Below are positions 7,569-14,809 of a stretch of DNA of 60,836 nt, piece by piece. The notes under the pieces were generated by a model. That model ran no database searches. It was not told the DNA's origin and saw only the letters and a program-made list of their open reading frames with translations. This stretch comes from a virus: IMG/VR virus record IMGVR_UViG_3300020005_000005, positions 1 through 60,836 of that record; one strand, given 5' to 3'. Numbering within the stretch: the stretch's first letter is position 1; each line of letters opens with the position of its first letter. A program made the translations under genes and the position numbers.

Positions 7569-7780
7569 AAGACGAATGGATTAGCGTTAAGGAGAGATTA
7601 CCGGGAGAGTTAGAATTTGTATTAGCCTACGGGAATGAAATTAATATGAAAATGCAAGTCGTAAGCCTTTGGAAAAGTGGTCATCCGGATAGAGTAATTG
7701 GTTATCAACTTAACGGTAATTCAATAAATGATGTCACCCACTGGATGCCCCTCCCTTCACCCCCTAATCAAGGACACTAA
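7565..7780 (+). CDS. DUF551-family protein
   Basis: The 71-aa protein reads WISVKERLPGE near the start and VTHWMPLPSPP near the end, the two signature blocks of DUF551. That family is common in phages and of unknown function. I chose the ATG at 7565, which overlaps the upstream stop as ATGA and begins 4 residues before the family motif. Confidence 0.75.
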   Translation: MKDEWISVKERLPGELEFVLAYGNEINMKMQVVSLWKSGHPDRVIGYQLNGNSINDVTHWMPLPSPPNQGH

Positions 7781-7792
7781 ACGGAATAGAAT

Positions 7793-8458
7793 ATGAAAAA
7801 TAAGCGCAAGGTTGCCGTCCTATCCAGCAGCCCGGTAAAGAGCGAGACAGAAAGTATAGGTATTAAAATTGACGTTAACAACTTATCAACACATGAATTA
7901 CTGGACAATCTTATGTGTTCTGCTTATTACCAAAAATCTTACTTCGGTGGATTTGAGGAATGGAGAGAAAGTGATATAATTCAACAGGATATTAAACGTA
8001 TAGAATCACGTCTTCAACCCAAGGCCGAACCTACCGTAGAAGGGGAGAAATGGATTCTTGATGAGGTCAATGCCTGCATCTTTAAGGGTGATGATGTTCT
8101 TCGATTTGAATCATTTGAACCATACTTTCCGCCAGATAAAAATAAATTAATTAAACTCCAATCCATCGCTGCCCTTCTCAATCGTGCCCCCTCGGGGGAA
8201 GAGACAAAGGAGGAAATTAGTCCAAGAGTTGCAAAACTGATTCTTGGTATTCGTGACGCTCTTGCGCTGGATAACGAAAAGGAAGCATATCACTTACTTT
8301 ATCAGATTACCTCGCCTAAATTCGATAAAACTACGGAACTATGGAAAGACGTTGAAGCTATTGCTCGCCGTTCCCCCGACAAGAACGTAGGAAAGGGGTG
8401 CCCCTGTAAAGAATCTCCTAATTGTGACTGCACTGTTGCTGGATTTCAATCTATATGA
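7793..8458 (+). CDS. Hypothetical protein with C-terminal Cys cluster
   Basis: This 221-aa protein is charged and mostly helical, with a composite feel. The C-terminus contains CPCKESPNCDC, a four-cysteine cluster that could bind zinc. No domain is recognised. It overlaps the following HNH gene by an ATGA, so the two are probably co-translated. Confidence 0.55.
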   Translation: MKNKRKVAVLSSSPVKSETESIGIKIDVNNLSTHELLDNLMCSAYYQKSYFGGFEEWRESDIIQQDIKRIESRLQPKAEPTVEGEKWILDEVNACIFKGDDVLRFESFEPYFPPDKNKLIKLQSIAALLNRAPSGEETKEEISPRVAKLILGIRDALALDNEKEAYHLLYQITSPKFDKTTELWKDVEAIARRSPDKNVGKGCPCKESPNCDCTVAGFQSI

Positions 8459-8808
8459 TCAAATATAAAACATCAACTGGAGAGGTGGTCTCTCAGGCAA
8501 CAATCAACAAAGAGCGGGCGGAGGCGTACATCAAGTACGATTTGGGTGTACGGGTTTGCGCGGGATGTGGCGGCCAGGCGCAGGGTCGGGCACACATTAT
8601 CGCTCAAGCGCGATGTAAGAGTATCCACAAAACAGACTATATCTGGCAACCATGGAACTGGTTCATTGCTTGTCATCGTTGTAATCAAAATTGGGAGGGA
8701 TTTAAGGGAGATGCGTGTAAGAAACTACTGAATTATGAAGAGTGTCTGCAGGTTCTGAAAGAGCATGATTATTATACTTTTCTGAAATATACTCATCTCC
8801 CGGCATGA
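8455..8808 (+). CDS. HNH-type endonuclease-like protein
   Basis: This 117-aa protein has the HNH layout: a CxxC knuckle (CAGC, about 36-39), AHIIAQARC with the conserved histidine, a Trp-rich spacer WQPWNWF, then CHRCNQNW with the second knuckle and the Asn. The family nicks or cuts DNA. It is free-standing and directly upstream of a GIY-YIG gene, so it may be a homing enzyme or a repurposed host-DNA nuclease. Its stop codon lies inside a promoter-like box. Confidence 0.7.
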   Translation: MIKYKTSTGEVVSQATINKERAEAYIKYDLGVRVCAGCGGQAQGRAHIIAQARCKSIHKTDYIWQPWNWFIACHRCNQNWEGFKGDACKKLLNYEECLQVLKEHDYYTFLKYTHLPA

Positions 8809-8815
8809 TTTTTGC
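8801..8815 (+). promoter_or_regulatory. Sigma-54-like -24/-12 promoter box
   Basis: CGGCATGATTTTTGC: GG at 8802-8803, TTGC ending at 8815, then ACATATAAC. CAC is CAT here, but the -12 element is the canonical GC. The predicted start is near 8827, one base before the ATG at 8828. The box overlaps the stop of the HNH gene. Confidence 0.5.
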
Positions 8816-8827
8816 TACATATAACAC

Positions 8828-9484
8828 ATGGCTCTTCCTGTTATCTATATAATAATTTCTCCAACTAACCGTATTTATGTCGGTCAGACTCGTGATTTTG
8901 AAAAACGAATAAGTTATTATAAAAGATCTAAATGTAAGGGACAAACACTATTGCACGCGTCTTTGAGAAAATACGGCTGGGAACAGCACACGTGTGAGGT
9001 AGTTGTCAAAACCAGGGCAGAAATTCCTCAATGGGAACTAACTCTTTTAGAGCAAACAATCATGGATCATTACCGCTCGGAGGGTTATGAATTGATGAAT
9101 CTAAAGGAGGCCGGTTCTTGGGGTAAACACTCGGAAGAAACAAAATTAAAAATGAGCGTTTCTCGCAAGGGTACCTGCCTCGGAACAGATCATCATAATT
9201 TTGGTAAACACCCGTCCAGAGAAACTCTTTTAAAAATGAGCCTCATAATGAGAGGTAAGCACAAAGGATCAAAAAGTCCGTCAGCCGTGCCTGTGTGGCA
9301 ATGTGAAAAAGACGGCACAAAAATAAAAAGATGGGAAGCGATGGCAGAGGCAGCAGAAGGCTTAAATATTAAATACACAAACATATCCAGATGTTGTAGG
9401 GGAACCAGACTTACTGCGTACGGATTTGTGTGGAAATATACAGAACCAAAATTACCCATAGTAGCGAAACACACTACTAGGTAA
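8828..9484 (+). CDS. Free-standing GIY-YIG homing endonuclease
   Basis: This 218-aa protein has the GIY-YIG catalytic core in variant form (VIYIIISP, then IYVGQT, then a conserved Arg). DNA-binding NUMOD3-type repeats follow (GKHSEETKLKMS, GKHPSRETLLKMS), and a C-terminal IENR1/NUMOD1-like helix-turn-helix ends GFVWKY. Such enzymes cut a cognate site in a co-infecting relative so that their own gene is copied in. It is one of five intact copies in the window. Unlike the others it appears to have its own promoter-like box. Confidence 0.9.
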   Translation: MALPVIYIIISPTNRIYVGQTRDFEKRISYYKRSKCKGQTLLHASLRKYGWEQHTCEVVVKTRAEIPQWELTLLEQTIMDHYRSEGYELMNLKEAGSWGKHSEETKLKMSVSRKGTCLGTDHHNFGKHPSRETLLKMSLIMRGKHKGSKSPSAVPVWQCEKDGTKIKRWEAMAEAAEGLNIKYTNISRCCRGTRLTAYGFVWKYTEPKLPIVAKHTTR

Positions 9485-9490
9485 CCAGAT

Positions 9491-9505
9491 TGGCACGATT
9501 TTTGA
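9491..9505 (+). promoter_or_regulatory. Sigma-54-like -24/-12 promoter box
   Basis: TGGCACGATTTTTGA, with GG at 9492-9493 and TTG ending at 9504, followed by TCTAATTAA. It perfectly matches TGGCACG-N4-TTG; the last base is A instead of C. The predicted start near 9517 gives an 18-nt leader to the ATG at 9535. Confidence 0.65.
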
Positions 9506-9534
9506 TCTAATTAATTGTTAAAAATAACACTTTT

Positions 9535-9669
9535 ATGGCAAAAACAAATTCAAAAAAGAAACCAAAAAAACTCTACAAAGGAGTAGCCTGTGTCGTTCCT
9601 GGAAAAATATATGGAGGCGGTGTAGGTGTGCCGGAAAAGAATATTGACCTAGAAGGTAACCTGATTTAA
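9535..9669 (+). CDS. 44-aa basic protein
   Basis: The frame from ATG 9535 to TAA 9667-9669 encodes a small protein with a very Lys-rich N-terminus (KTNSKKKPKKLYKG) and a Gly/Val-rich C-terminal half. It stands right behind a promoter-like box and 1 nt before the next gene. It may bind nucleic acid; no family is recognised. Confidence 0.5.
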   Translation: MAKTNSKKKPKKLYKGVACVVPGKIYGGGVGVPEKNIDLEGNLI

Positions 9670-9670
9670 T

Positions 9671-10015
9671 ATGTGCGTAGTTTCAAATACAGGGGACTAC
9701 TGGGGGCAGAGATTACATCCTTGGTCACCTTATACACCACCACTTCCTTACATTCCACCCGCTCAGATGCCCGATATAACCAAAATCGTCATTAATCCTA
9801 CCGGGCCTACCAAGGATGACTTTGACAATTTAAAAAAAGAGGTACAGATCATGAAGGAGCAATTGGCCCGTGCCAAGGAGTACGACAAAGCCAACGGAGA
9901 ACCAGACTGTGAGATAGAAGACAAAATGGCATTTTTAAGAGAAGTGGCCAAATTGGTTGGTATTGACTTGGATGAAGTACTTAAGAAAGACTCCGCAAAC
10001 GCCTCCTTATCCTAG
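9671..10015 (+). CDS. Hypothetical phage protein (VVSNTGDYWGQ type)
   Basis: This 114-aa protein opens with CVVSNTGDYWGQ, a motif I associate with a widespread but uncharacterised phage family. A Pro/Tyr-rich segment and a coiled coil at about 55-80 (DFDNLKKEVQIMKEQL) follow. It is the second gene of the unit headed by the box at 9491. Its function is unknown. Confidence 0.6.
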   Translation: MCVVSNTGDYWGQRLHPWSPYTPPLPYIPPAQMPDITKIVINPTGPTKDDFDNLKKEVQIMKEQLARAKEYDKANGEPDCEIEDKMAFLREVAKLVGIDLDEVLKKDSANASLS

Positions 10016-10024
10016 AGAGTTTTT

Positions 10025-10039
10025 TGGCACGGTTTTTGA
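10025..10039 (+). promoter_or_regulatory. Sigma-54-like promoter box for the tRNA and RNA block
   Basis: TGGCACGGTTTTTGA, with GG at 10026-10027 and TTG ending at 10038, followed by CATATAATAA. The predicted start near 10051 falls one base before the tRNA 5' end at 10052. That position coincidence is good evidence that the box is a real promoter for the tRNA and the structured region behind it. Confidence 0.65.
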
Positions 10040-10051
10040 TCATATAATAAC

Positions 10052-10129
10052 CGCGCGGTAAGGAAGTGGTCTATCCGCCCAGGCTCATAACCTCGGAATC
10101 GTTGGTTCGAATCCAACCCGACGCAACCA
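10052..10129 (+). tRNA. tRNA-Met (CAT), initiator-like
   Basis: A 78-nt cloverleaf with CCA encoded. The anticodon CAT is at 10086-10088 in loop CTCATAA, and the T arm is GTTGG-TTCGAAT-CCAAC (101-117 of the 10,000s). The 3' end GCAACCA and the first base C give the unpaired C1/A72 end typical of bacterial initiator tRNA, and the D-loop length also matches. Odd points are an extra A that must bulge from the acceptor stem, a C/C mismatch in the anticodon stem, and AGG/CCT instead of the GGG/CCC pairs of a normal initiator. It could be a decayed or specialised initiator, or an elongator or Ile (CAT) tRNA. Confidence 0.75.
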
Positions 10130-10650
10130 GACATTTAAAAAAGGCACGGCAGAACAAGATCTCACAACTTAATCCTCGGATTGATCTCAACGCACTGCCG
10201 TGCTGGCTTCCCACGAGAAGCCAAGATTGATTTCGAGGATTATTTTTTGCCCTTTGGATAGGGAAGGATCTCTCCTGTACTGTTACCAGAAACAGCCTCT
10301 AAACCCTGGCACAACCCGATACAAGGGCGCCGTGTCGTCCGCGTACAACAAACCGTACGCCGACCACGTTAAAGAGTTTAATTGAGGAAATGGGCCTTCT
10401 ACTACTTGCTACCCGCCTCGGCCCATACGGTACACCTCACGATAAGATAAAGGGTACTCAAGATAGCAATCCTCTATAGGGGGTAGGGGGTTGCTACTTG
10501 CTTATCCACGGCGCCCGTAGCCCCTCGCTTCGCTTCGTGGCGACGTGTAGAGCACCGCGGGGACGTGATCAGCCCCCGTTTCCTTCTCTAAGAGATAGAG
10601 CCACACGGTGACAAGCAAACAGGTATTCCCCTCAAAAAATAGGGGAAGGG
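10130..10650 (+). ncRNA. Candidate large structured RNA
   Basis: This stretch of about 520 nt has no convincing gene but many long helices. 10143-10152 pairs with 10195-10204 (10 bp, one G-U). 10205-10210 pairs with 10217-10222. 10170-10178 pairs with 10234-10242 (9 bp), crossing the first helix as a pseudoknot. 10331-10346 pairs with 10355-10368. 10383-10387/10435-10439 encloses 10390-10396/10420-10426. 10441-10446/10501-10506 encloses an 11-bp hairpin, 10464-10474/10486-10496. Further helices are 10506-10510/10536-10540 and 10558-10562/10574-10578, and a final hairpin is 10626-10632/10641-10647. Its position behind a phage tRNA recalls GOLLD and ROOL RNAs, though I cannot assign it to either. 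Confidence 0.55.
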
Positions 10651-10740
10651 GAAATGAAGGGGGCACGTCCCGACAGGATGCTTGATTTTAATAAAAAAAC
10701 GGTCGCGGAGGTCCGCCATTTTCAAACTAAAGTCTTAGTT

Positions 10741-10875
10741 ATGAGCAACCTTCATCTCGACAGGCCGGATTTAATGCTTACTTATCTAGTTGCTTCCGTC
10801 CTCGGATCTATAAGCATGCACTACGTAGCAATGCGGTTTTTCGAGAAAAAGGGCACTAATCGTGTAGTATCATAG
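10741..10875 (+). CDS. 44-aa membrane protein
   Basis: From ATG 10741 the frame encodes a 44-aa protein with one hydrophobic segment at about residues 12-30 and a basic end. The same frame is open back to ATG 10654, but the added 29 residues are Arg/Lys-rich without features and begin right after the final hairpin of the structured RNA, so I prefer the shorter form. A single-span membrane role is the only thing the sequence suggests. Confidence 0.4.
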   Translation: MSNLHLDRPDLMLTYLVASVLGSISMHYVAMRFFEKKGTNRVVS

Positions 10876-10935
10876 GTCCGCACAACCTTTATAGCCCAAA
10901 TACGTTAAATAGGATAGGGTCAAAACAACAAAAAT

Positions 10936-11205
10936 ATGCCAAAAACAGTCACCTTTAAAGTTACACGGGAGGATCTGAAAGGTTATTATAGTGATAGTCA
11001 AGATTGTCCCATTGCTTTAGCTGCCAAAAGATATTTTAAAAAACCAGTATGGGTGACTGCCTGGTACCTAAGCATACCTGTGTGGGGTATGCGATATAAA
11101 TTGAATAGAAGTGCCTCTAGCAAAGCATACGCCAGGGGAAATAATTCTTTATGGGGTAAGTTAATGGGCGGCTTCGCAGTAGTTTTAACTGAACTGCCGG
11201 AATAG
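10936..11205 (+). CDS. Hypothetical protein
   Basis: This 89-aa protein has a CPIALAAKRYF segment near residue 25, a pattern I have seen in small phage proteins of unknown role. A Trp/Tyr-rich middle and a hydrophobic end follow. The ATG follows an A-rich stretch. It is likely the first gene of the short run leading to the 5'-3' exonuclease. Confidence 0.55.
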   Translation: MPKTVTFKVTREDLKGYYSDSQDCPIALAAKRYFKKPVWVTAWYLSIPVWGMRYKLNRSASSKAYARGNNSLWGKLMGGFAVVLTELPE

Positions 11206-11388
11206 GTGGAAAGAGGATCTGTTATTGACAACCAGGAGCAAAAAATCGATGGAAGGATCAAGGTGTGGGTAACAGTCAAGAAAAAGGACGGGACAAAAGA
11301 GCGCCTTTTTTATTATTGGGACGAGGCCAGTAAGCAGCAGAAATACTACGATAACCTGTATAAAAATCACCCCCCGTGCCCACTATGA
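11206..11388 (+). CDS. Short hypothetical protein with GTG start
   Basis: This 60-aa protein begins at GTG 11206, directly after the upstream TAG. It is charged and beta-rich (KVWVTVKKKDGTKE) with a Tyr-rich C-terminus. The GTG has no in-frame ATG alternative in the first part. The stop overlaps the ATG of the GIY-YIG gene at 11385, which supports translation through the junction. Confidence 0.5.
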   Translation: MERGSVIDNQEQKIDGRIKVWVTVKKKDGTKERLFYYWDEASKQQKYYDNLYKNHPPCPL

Positions 11389-12215
11389 AATATTATGTCT
11401 ATCGTCATATTCGCCCAGACAAGAACGAGCCCCTTTACATAGGCTTGGCTAAGAAAGCGAAGAAGTTTAATACTATTAAAAACGAATACGCACGAGCCTA
11501 CGCTCACAGCAAAGATCATAGAACTGAATTTTGGCATAACATATTTAACCTGTGTAATAAGAAAATTGAAGTTGACATTCTTTATGAATCCGATGATTGG
11601 AAAGAAATCAATGAAAAGGAAATAGAGTTTATAAAACTCTACGGGCGTGCTGATTTGGGTCTGGGCCCCCTAGTAAATTTCACCAACGGCGGCGAGGGTA
11701 ATCATGGAACAATAGTCACGGAGGAAACAAGACGCAAAAGAAGCGAGTCCATGAAGGGTAAAAATACCGGCCCAATAACGGAGGAGCATAGACAAAACTT
11801 AATCAAGTCCCATCTAGGATATAGCCCCACGGAGGAACATCGTAAGAATTTAAGTATAGCGGGTAAAAAACGCTATGAAGATCCAGTAGCGCGTCTTGTA
11901 ATGAGTCAACGAATGATTGGTCGCGTGTTTACCGAAGAATGGAAACAAAACGGTAGTAAGGCTAGGCTAAAATTTATGGCGGAAAATCCTGGCCATTGGG
12001 AAAGCATAAGATTAATCAATGATAGGGCTGTTGTTAAATTAACACTGGCTGGTGAATTTGTTCAAGAATATAAATCACTACGTGAAGCCGCCAAAGAAAA
12101 CGGAATGAAAAGCAGTTCTGGAATTGGTGCGGTTGTAAGAAAAGTAGGCAATAACAAAACGGCGTACGGATTTAGGTGGGCATTTAAAGAGAACTTTGTT
12201 CTATGCCCCAATTGA
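11385..12215 (+). CDS. Free-standing GIY-YIG homing endonuclease (divergent)
   Basis: This 276-aa protein has a divergent GIY-YIG core (YYVYRHIRP, then LYIGLA), unlike the other four copies. A linker with NFTNGGEG follows, then several NUMOD3-type repeats (TEETRRKRSESMKGK, TEEHRQNLIKSHLG, TEEHRKNLSIAGKKR). A C-terminal NUMOD1/IENR1-like helix-turn-helix contains LAGEFVQEYKSLREAA and ends GFRWAF. I chose ATG 11385, overlapping the upstream stop. The last 13 nt overlap the start of the 5'-3' exonuclease gene, as expected for an enzyme parked beside a conserved replication gene. Confidence 0.9.
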   Translation: MKYYVYRHIRPDKNEPLYIGLAKKAKKFNTIKNEYARAYAHSKDHRTEFWHNIFNLCNKKIEVDILYESDDWKEINEKEIEFIKLYGRADLGLGPLVNFTNGGEGNHGTIVTEETRRKRSESMKGKNTGPITEEHRQNLIKSHLGYSPTEEHRKNLSIAGKKRYEDPVARLVMSQRMIGRVFTEEWKQNGSKARLKFMAENPGHWESIRLINDRAVVKLTLAGEFVQEYKSLREAAKENGMKSSSGIGAVVRKVGNNKTAYGFRWAFKENFVLCPN

Positions 12216-12871
12216 AACCACTGGTAGACGCCGACCTGCTTGTATATAGATGTTGCGCTGGCAACAGGGGTCATAACGATTTCATTCAAATGGTGGAGGC
12301 GGCCGATGATTTTATCCAATATATAGAGGGAATGTTTGAGGAGAAAGCCCTACTGTTCCTGACAGGGAAGAACAACTTTAGATATGCGGTAGCAACGCTA
12401 GTACCTTATAAAAACAATCGTAAAGATAAACCGCGCCCCCGTCACTTCCAATCAATGAGAGAGTACTTAGTGAACTTTCACAATGCTCGAATAGTGGACG
12501 GAATAGAGGCAGATGACGCTCTTGCGACGCTCCACAAGGAGGACACAGTACTTGTAACTTATGACAAAGATTTACGACAGTGCAAAGGGTGGTATTTTAA
12601 CACGCTTAAAAACGAACTTATTTATATCTCCCAGATCGAGGCAGACTACAACCTGTACTATCAAATGCTTGTGGGAGATTCCGCGGATGCCGTGCCAGGT
12701 ATAAGAGGAATAGGCGAAAAAAAGGCACCGCCGATTTTAATAGATAAGAATAAGCAAGAAATGGAGGAGGCCGTGATGAAAGAATACAAAAGACAGTACG
12801 GCGACAATGCTAAGAAATATTTTGATGAGGTTTATACACTACTTTACTTAAAAAGAGATTGCCAATTATGA
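12203..12871 (+). CDS. 5'-3' exonuclease / flap endonuclease
   Basis: This 222-aa protein is of the FEN/T5-T7 exonuclease family. Acidic metal-site motifs run in order: VDADLLVYR (about 7-15), the arch-region basic stretch PYKNNRKDKPRP, GIEADDALA, and TYDKDLRQ. A helix-three-turn-helix DNA-binding motif GDSADAVPGIRGIGEKKA follows. It would remove RNA primers or degrade host DNA for nucleotides. The length is near that of compact phage versions. The start overlaps the preceding GIY-YIG gene by 13 nt. Confidence 0.85.
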   Translation: MPQLKPLVDADLLVYRCCAGNRGHNDFIQMVEAADDFIQYIEGMFEEKALLFLTGKNNFRYAVATLVPYKNNRKDKPRPRHFQSMREYLVNFHNARIVDGIEADDALATLHKEDTVLVTYDKDLRQCKGWYFNTLKNELIYISQIEADYNLYYQMLVGDSADAVPGIRGIGEKKAPPILIDKNKQEMEEAVMKEYKRQYGDNAKKYFDEVYTLLYLKRDCQL

Positions 12872-13083
12872 ACATAAACGATTTTATTGACAAATGGTGC
12901 TTAGGCCAGTATAGAGAACTGGCAACGCAGGACTTGCTCACGGTGTCTGACACCGAGTACAAGCAGGTGGGACTGGGCGAGATTTTTGAGATTGATGGGA
13001 AGAAGTACCTAATAAGGACGCCGGAAACTGCGACAGAAGACATAAACATACACGGTCAAGTAATTTACCCAGTATTCACATGA
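12868..13083 (+). CDS. Hypothetical protein between two exonucleases
   Basis: This 71-aa acidic protein has beta-rich GEIFEIDGKKYLIRTPE in its second half. The ATGA at 12868 overlaps the exonuclease stop, and its own stop overlaps the next ATG. Its fixed place between two nucleases suggests a replication or recombination accessory role, but this is context only. Confidence 0.6.
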   Translation: MNINDFIDKWCLGQYRELATQDLLTVSDTEYKQVGLGEIFEIDGKKYLIRTPETATEDINIHGQVIYPVFT

Positions 13084-13805
13084 AAATTTTACTTAACTAT
13101 AAAAGTTCAGATCTCATTTTCTTCGATATTGAAACAGCGAGGGTTGTGGAAAAATTAATACCAGGGACTCCATTGCACTCAGCGTGGCAGTACAAAGCGA
13201 GGTACCAGAATGAGATGAAGGAAAAACTATCACGCGACGGATCAGACCCCGAAGTGGCGCTGGAGGAATTCTTTGAAGAAAAAAGCCCACTCTACGCGCC
13301 ATTCGCTCGAATTGCTTGTATAGTGGTGGGTAGAATAGACGGAGAGAATCTCAAGGTTAAGACTTACGCTGGAGAGGAGGATCAACTTCTCACCAACTTC
13401 ATGACGGACCTGTCTATGTTTACCACCGCCAGGCCAGGCGCGGCCCTGTGTGGTTTCAATAATATAGGCTTTGATCAGCCAATGATTACCAAGAGATCGA
13501 TGGTCAATAATGTGCAACTCCATCCATTGCTTGACACGGCACACCTAAAACCGTGGGAAATTAATGCACTGGATCTCAGCACATTGTGGAAAGGCGCTTC
13601 CTTTTATCCCGATTCCCTCGTAGCCGTGGCCACAGCACTCGGCTTACCATCGCCCAAAACGGGCATGGACGGCGCCAAGGTTTCTGAAGCCTTTTACGCA
13701 GGTAAAATAGATGAAATTGTGGAGTACTGTAAGGCCGATGTCTTAACAACAGCCAATATTTATAGGCGCTTTTCTCAAAAAAGTTTATTAAAAATGACAG
13801 AATAG
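13080..13805 (+). CDS. DEDDy 3'-5' exonuclease (DnaQ-like)
   Basis: This 241-aa protein has the RNase H-fold exonuclease motifs: ExoI FFDIET (D16, E18), ExoII GFNNIGFDQPMI with its Asp, and ExoIII YCKAD (Y216, D220), which marks the DEDDy subclass. DLSTLWK lies between. It most resembles stand-alone proofreading domains of family-B-like polymerases. Since no polymerase is joined to it, it may act in trans or in DNA degradation. It closes the run with the 5'-3' exonuclease. Confidence 0.8.
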   Translation: MKILLNYKSSDLIFFDIETARVVEKLIPGTPLHSAWQYKARYQNEMKEKLSRDGSDPEVALEEFFEEKSPLYAPFARIACIVVGRIDGENLKVKTYAGEEDQLLTNFMTDLSMFTTARPGAALCGFNNIGFDQPMITKRSMVNNVQLHPLLDTAHLKPWEINALDLSTLWKGASFYPDSLVAVATALGLPSPKTGMDGAKVSEAFYAGKIDEIVEYCKADVLTTANIYRRFSQKSLLKMTE

Positions 13806-13840
13806 GGCAACCTTGCGGGCCTGCTTTACGTTATAACACT

Positions 13841-14290
13841 ATGGGCAAATTGTTTTTAACTCTTTTCTTTGTCATTAGCACGAGTCTCTCAGCCCAGACG
13901 TATGTTTACAGTTATTTACTAACTATAGACAAACAAGGAAAAGCTACCGAGGTGAGAGATTCGTGCGTCCGGGTGGAGACATGGCCATCAATTTCTCATA
14001 AACCATTCATCATCGAGTATCAAGGTAATACATATTACTTCAAGGTTTTAAAGATGAGAGAAGAAAACACAAGCCGCTACTATCATTTGCATCAATCTTC
14101 AACACTATACGGTGTGGCAGATTGTTTAGGTAGTCCCTACTCACTCAGACAGGATTTCAAAGGTAATATTTTTACTCTTTGGATCCTACCTATGCGATTT
14201 AATACCCGCTCCACGATTAATCACAAGAGAGCCTTTATATTTACTGACGACAAAGTAGTTATCAAAACTTTACCCGGATACCATGACTAA
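13841..14290 (+). CDS. Exported hypothetical protein
   Basis: This 149-aa protein has a clear signal peptide (about 1-18, ending SLSAQ), typical of Bacteroidota periplasmic or surface proteins. The mature part is beta-rich and Tyr-rich with no recognised domain. It starts a run of exported or membrane proteins and overlaps the next gene by 8 nt. Envelope remodelling or superinfection exclusion is possible but not shown. Confidence 0.6.
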   Translation: MGKLFLTLFFVISTSLSAQTYVYSYLLTIDKQGKATEVRDSCVRVETWPSISHKPFIIEYQGNTYYFKVLKMREENTSRYYHLHQSSTLYGVADCLGSPYSLRQDFKGNIFTLWILPMRFNTRSTINHKRAFIFTDDKVVIKTLPGYHD

Positions 14291-14660
14291 ACTCCTGTTT
14301 GCATTGTTGATGTTGGTTGGTTCCTTTGCTGTTGCGCAGAAGTCTCAAGAACCACAGAAGTTTGAATACTTGATGTATGCGGAACGCTTGGTACACGGCG
14401 ACACAATCACCGGTCAGCCGGAGACCCTAAAAACCGAATCTTTTGTTGTGTTCTACGCTGGAACAATGGATGTATTTACATTCAATTGGAAAGAGACCTT
14501 AGTAAGAGAAAGTAAAATAGCTAAAAATGTCTACCTCTGTAGAGATCACAATGGAGAATTAGCTATCGTTTCCTTCTTGAGAACAAAAAAACCAAGACAA
14601 TTGATTTTGGCTATCCAGACCGGAAATAAGAATTACTGGCTCTTTAAGCAAACAAAATAA
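14283..14660 (+). CDS. Exported hypothetical protein
   Basis: This 125-aa protein has a signal peptide (about 1-18, ending AVAQ) and a beta-rich mature domain. Its layout resembles the gene just upstream (signal, short linker, two beta-rich blocks), so the pair may be distant tandem paralogues. I see no convincing motif-level identity. The stop TAATG overlaps the next start. Confidence 0.55.
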   Translation: MTKLLFALLMLVGSFAVAQKSQEPQKFEYLMYAERLVHGDTITGQPETLKTESFVVFYAGTMDVFTFNWKETLVRESKIAKNVYLCRDHNGELAIVSFLRTKKPRQLILAIQTGNKNYWLFKQTK

Positions 14661-14809
14661 TGAAGAATCAAATTGAATTCTGGCTGGACCTGTTCGTTCG
14701 ACGCGAGATTTCTTACGCAGTGCTTGTCAAGCAGTTGACAAGAATAATAGTACTTGCTTTTGCGGTAGGTGTCATTTTAGGCGGAGTTGTATCTTATGGA
14801 ATCAGGTAA
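14660..14809 (+). CDS. 49-aa membrane protein
   Basis: The ATG at 14660 overlaps the preceding TAA, and the frame runs 49 codons to TAA 14807-14809. The protein has a charged amphipathic N-terminal half and a strong transmembrane segment at about residues 28-45 (VLAFAVGVILGGVV). It overlaps the next gene start at 14796. A holin-like or membrane-anchor role is possible from size alone. Confidence 0.5.
   Translation: MKNQIEFWLDLFVRREISYAVLVKQLTRIIVLAFAVGVILGGVVSYGIR

Noticed and set aside
10052-10129. tRNA-Ile reading AUA (CAT anticodon modified to lysidine)
   Set aside because: The mismatched C1/A72 end and D-loop length point to an initiator-like tRNA, though this cannot be fully excluded by eye.
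10200-10385. 61-codon frame in the structured RNA block
   Set aside because: The codons run through several helices, the protein has no features, and the frame is a chance opening.
10654-10740. Upstream start for the small membrane protein
   Set aside because: It adds a featureless Arg/Lys-rich segment next to the final RNA hairpin; ATG 10741 gives a compact single-span protein.
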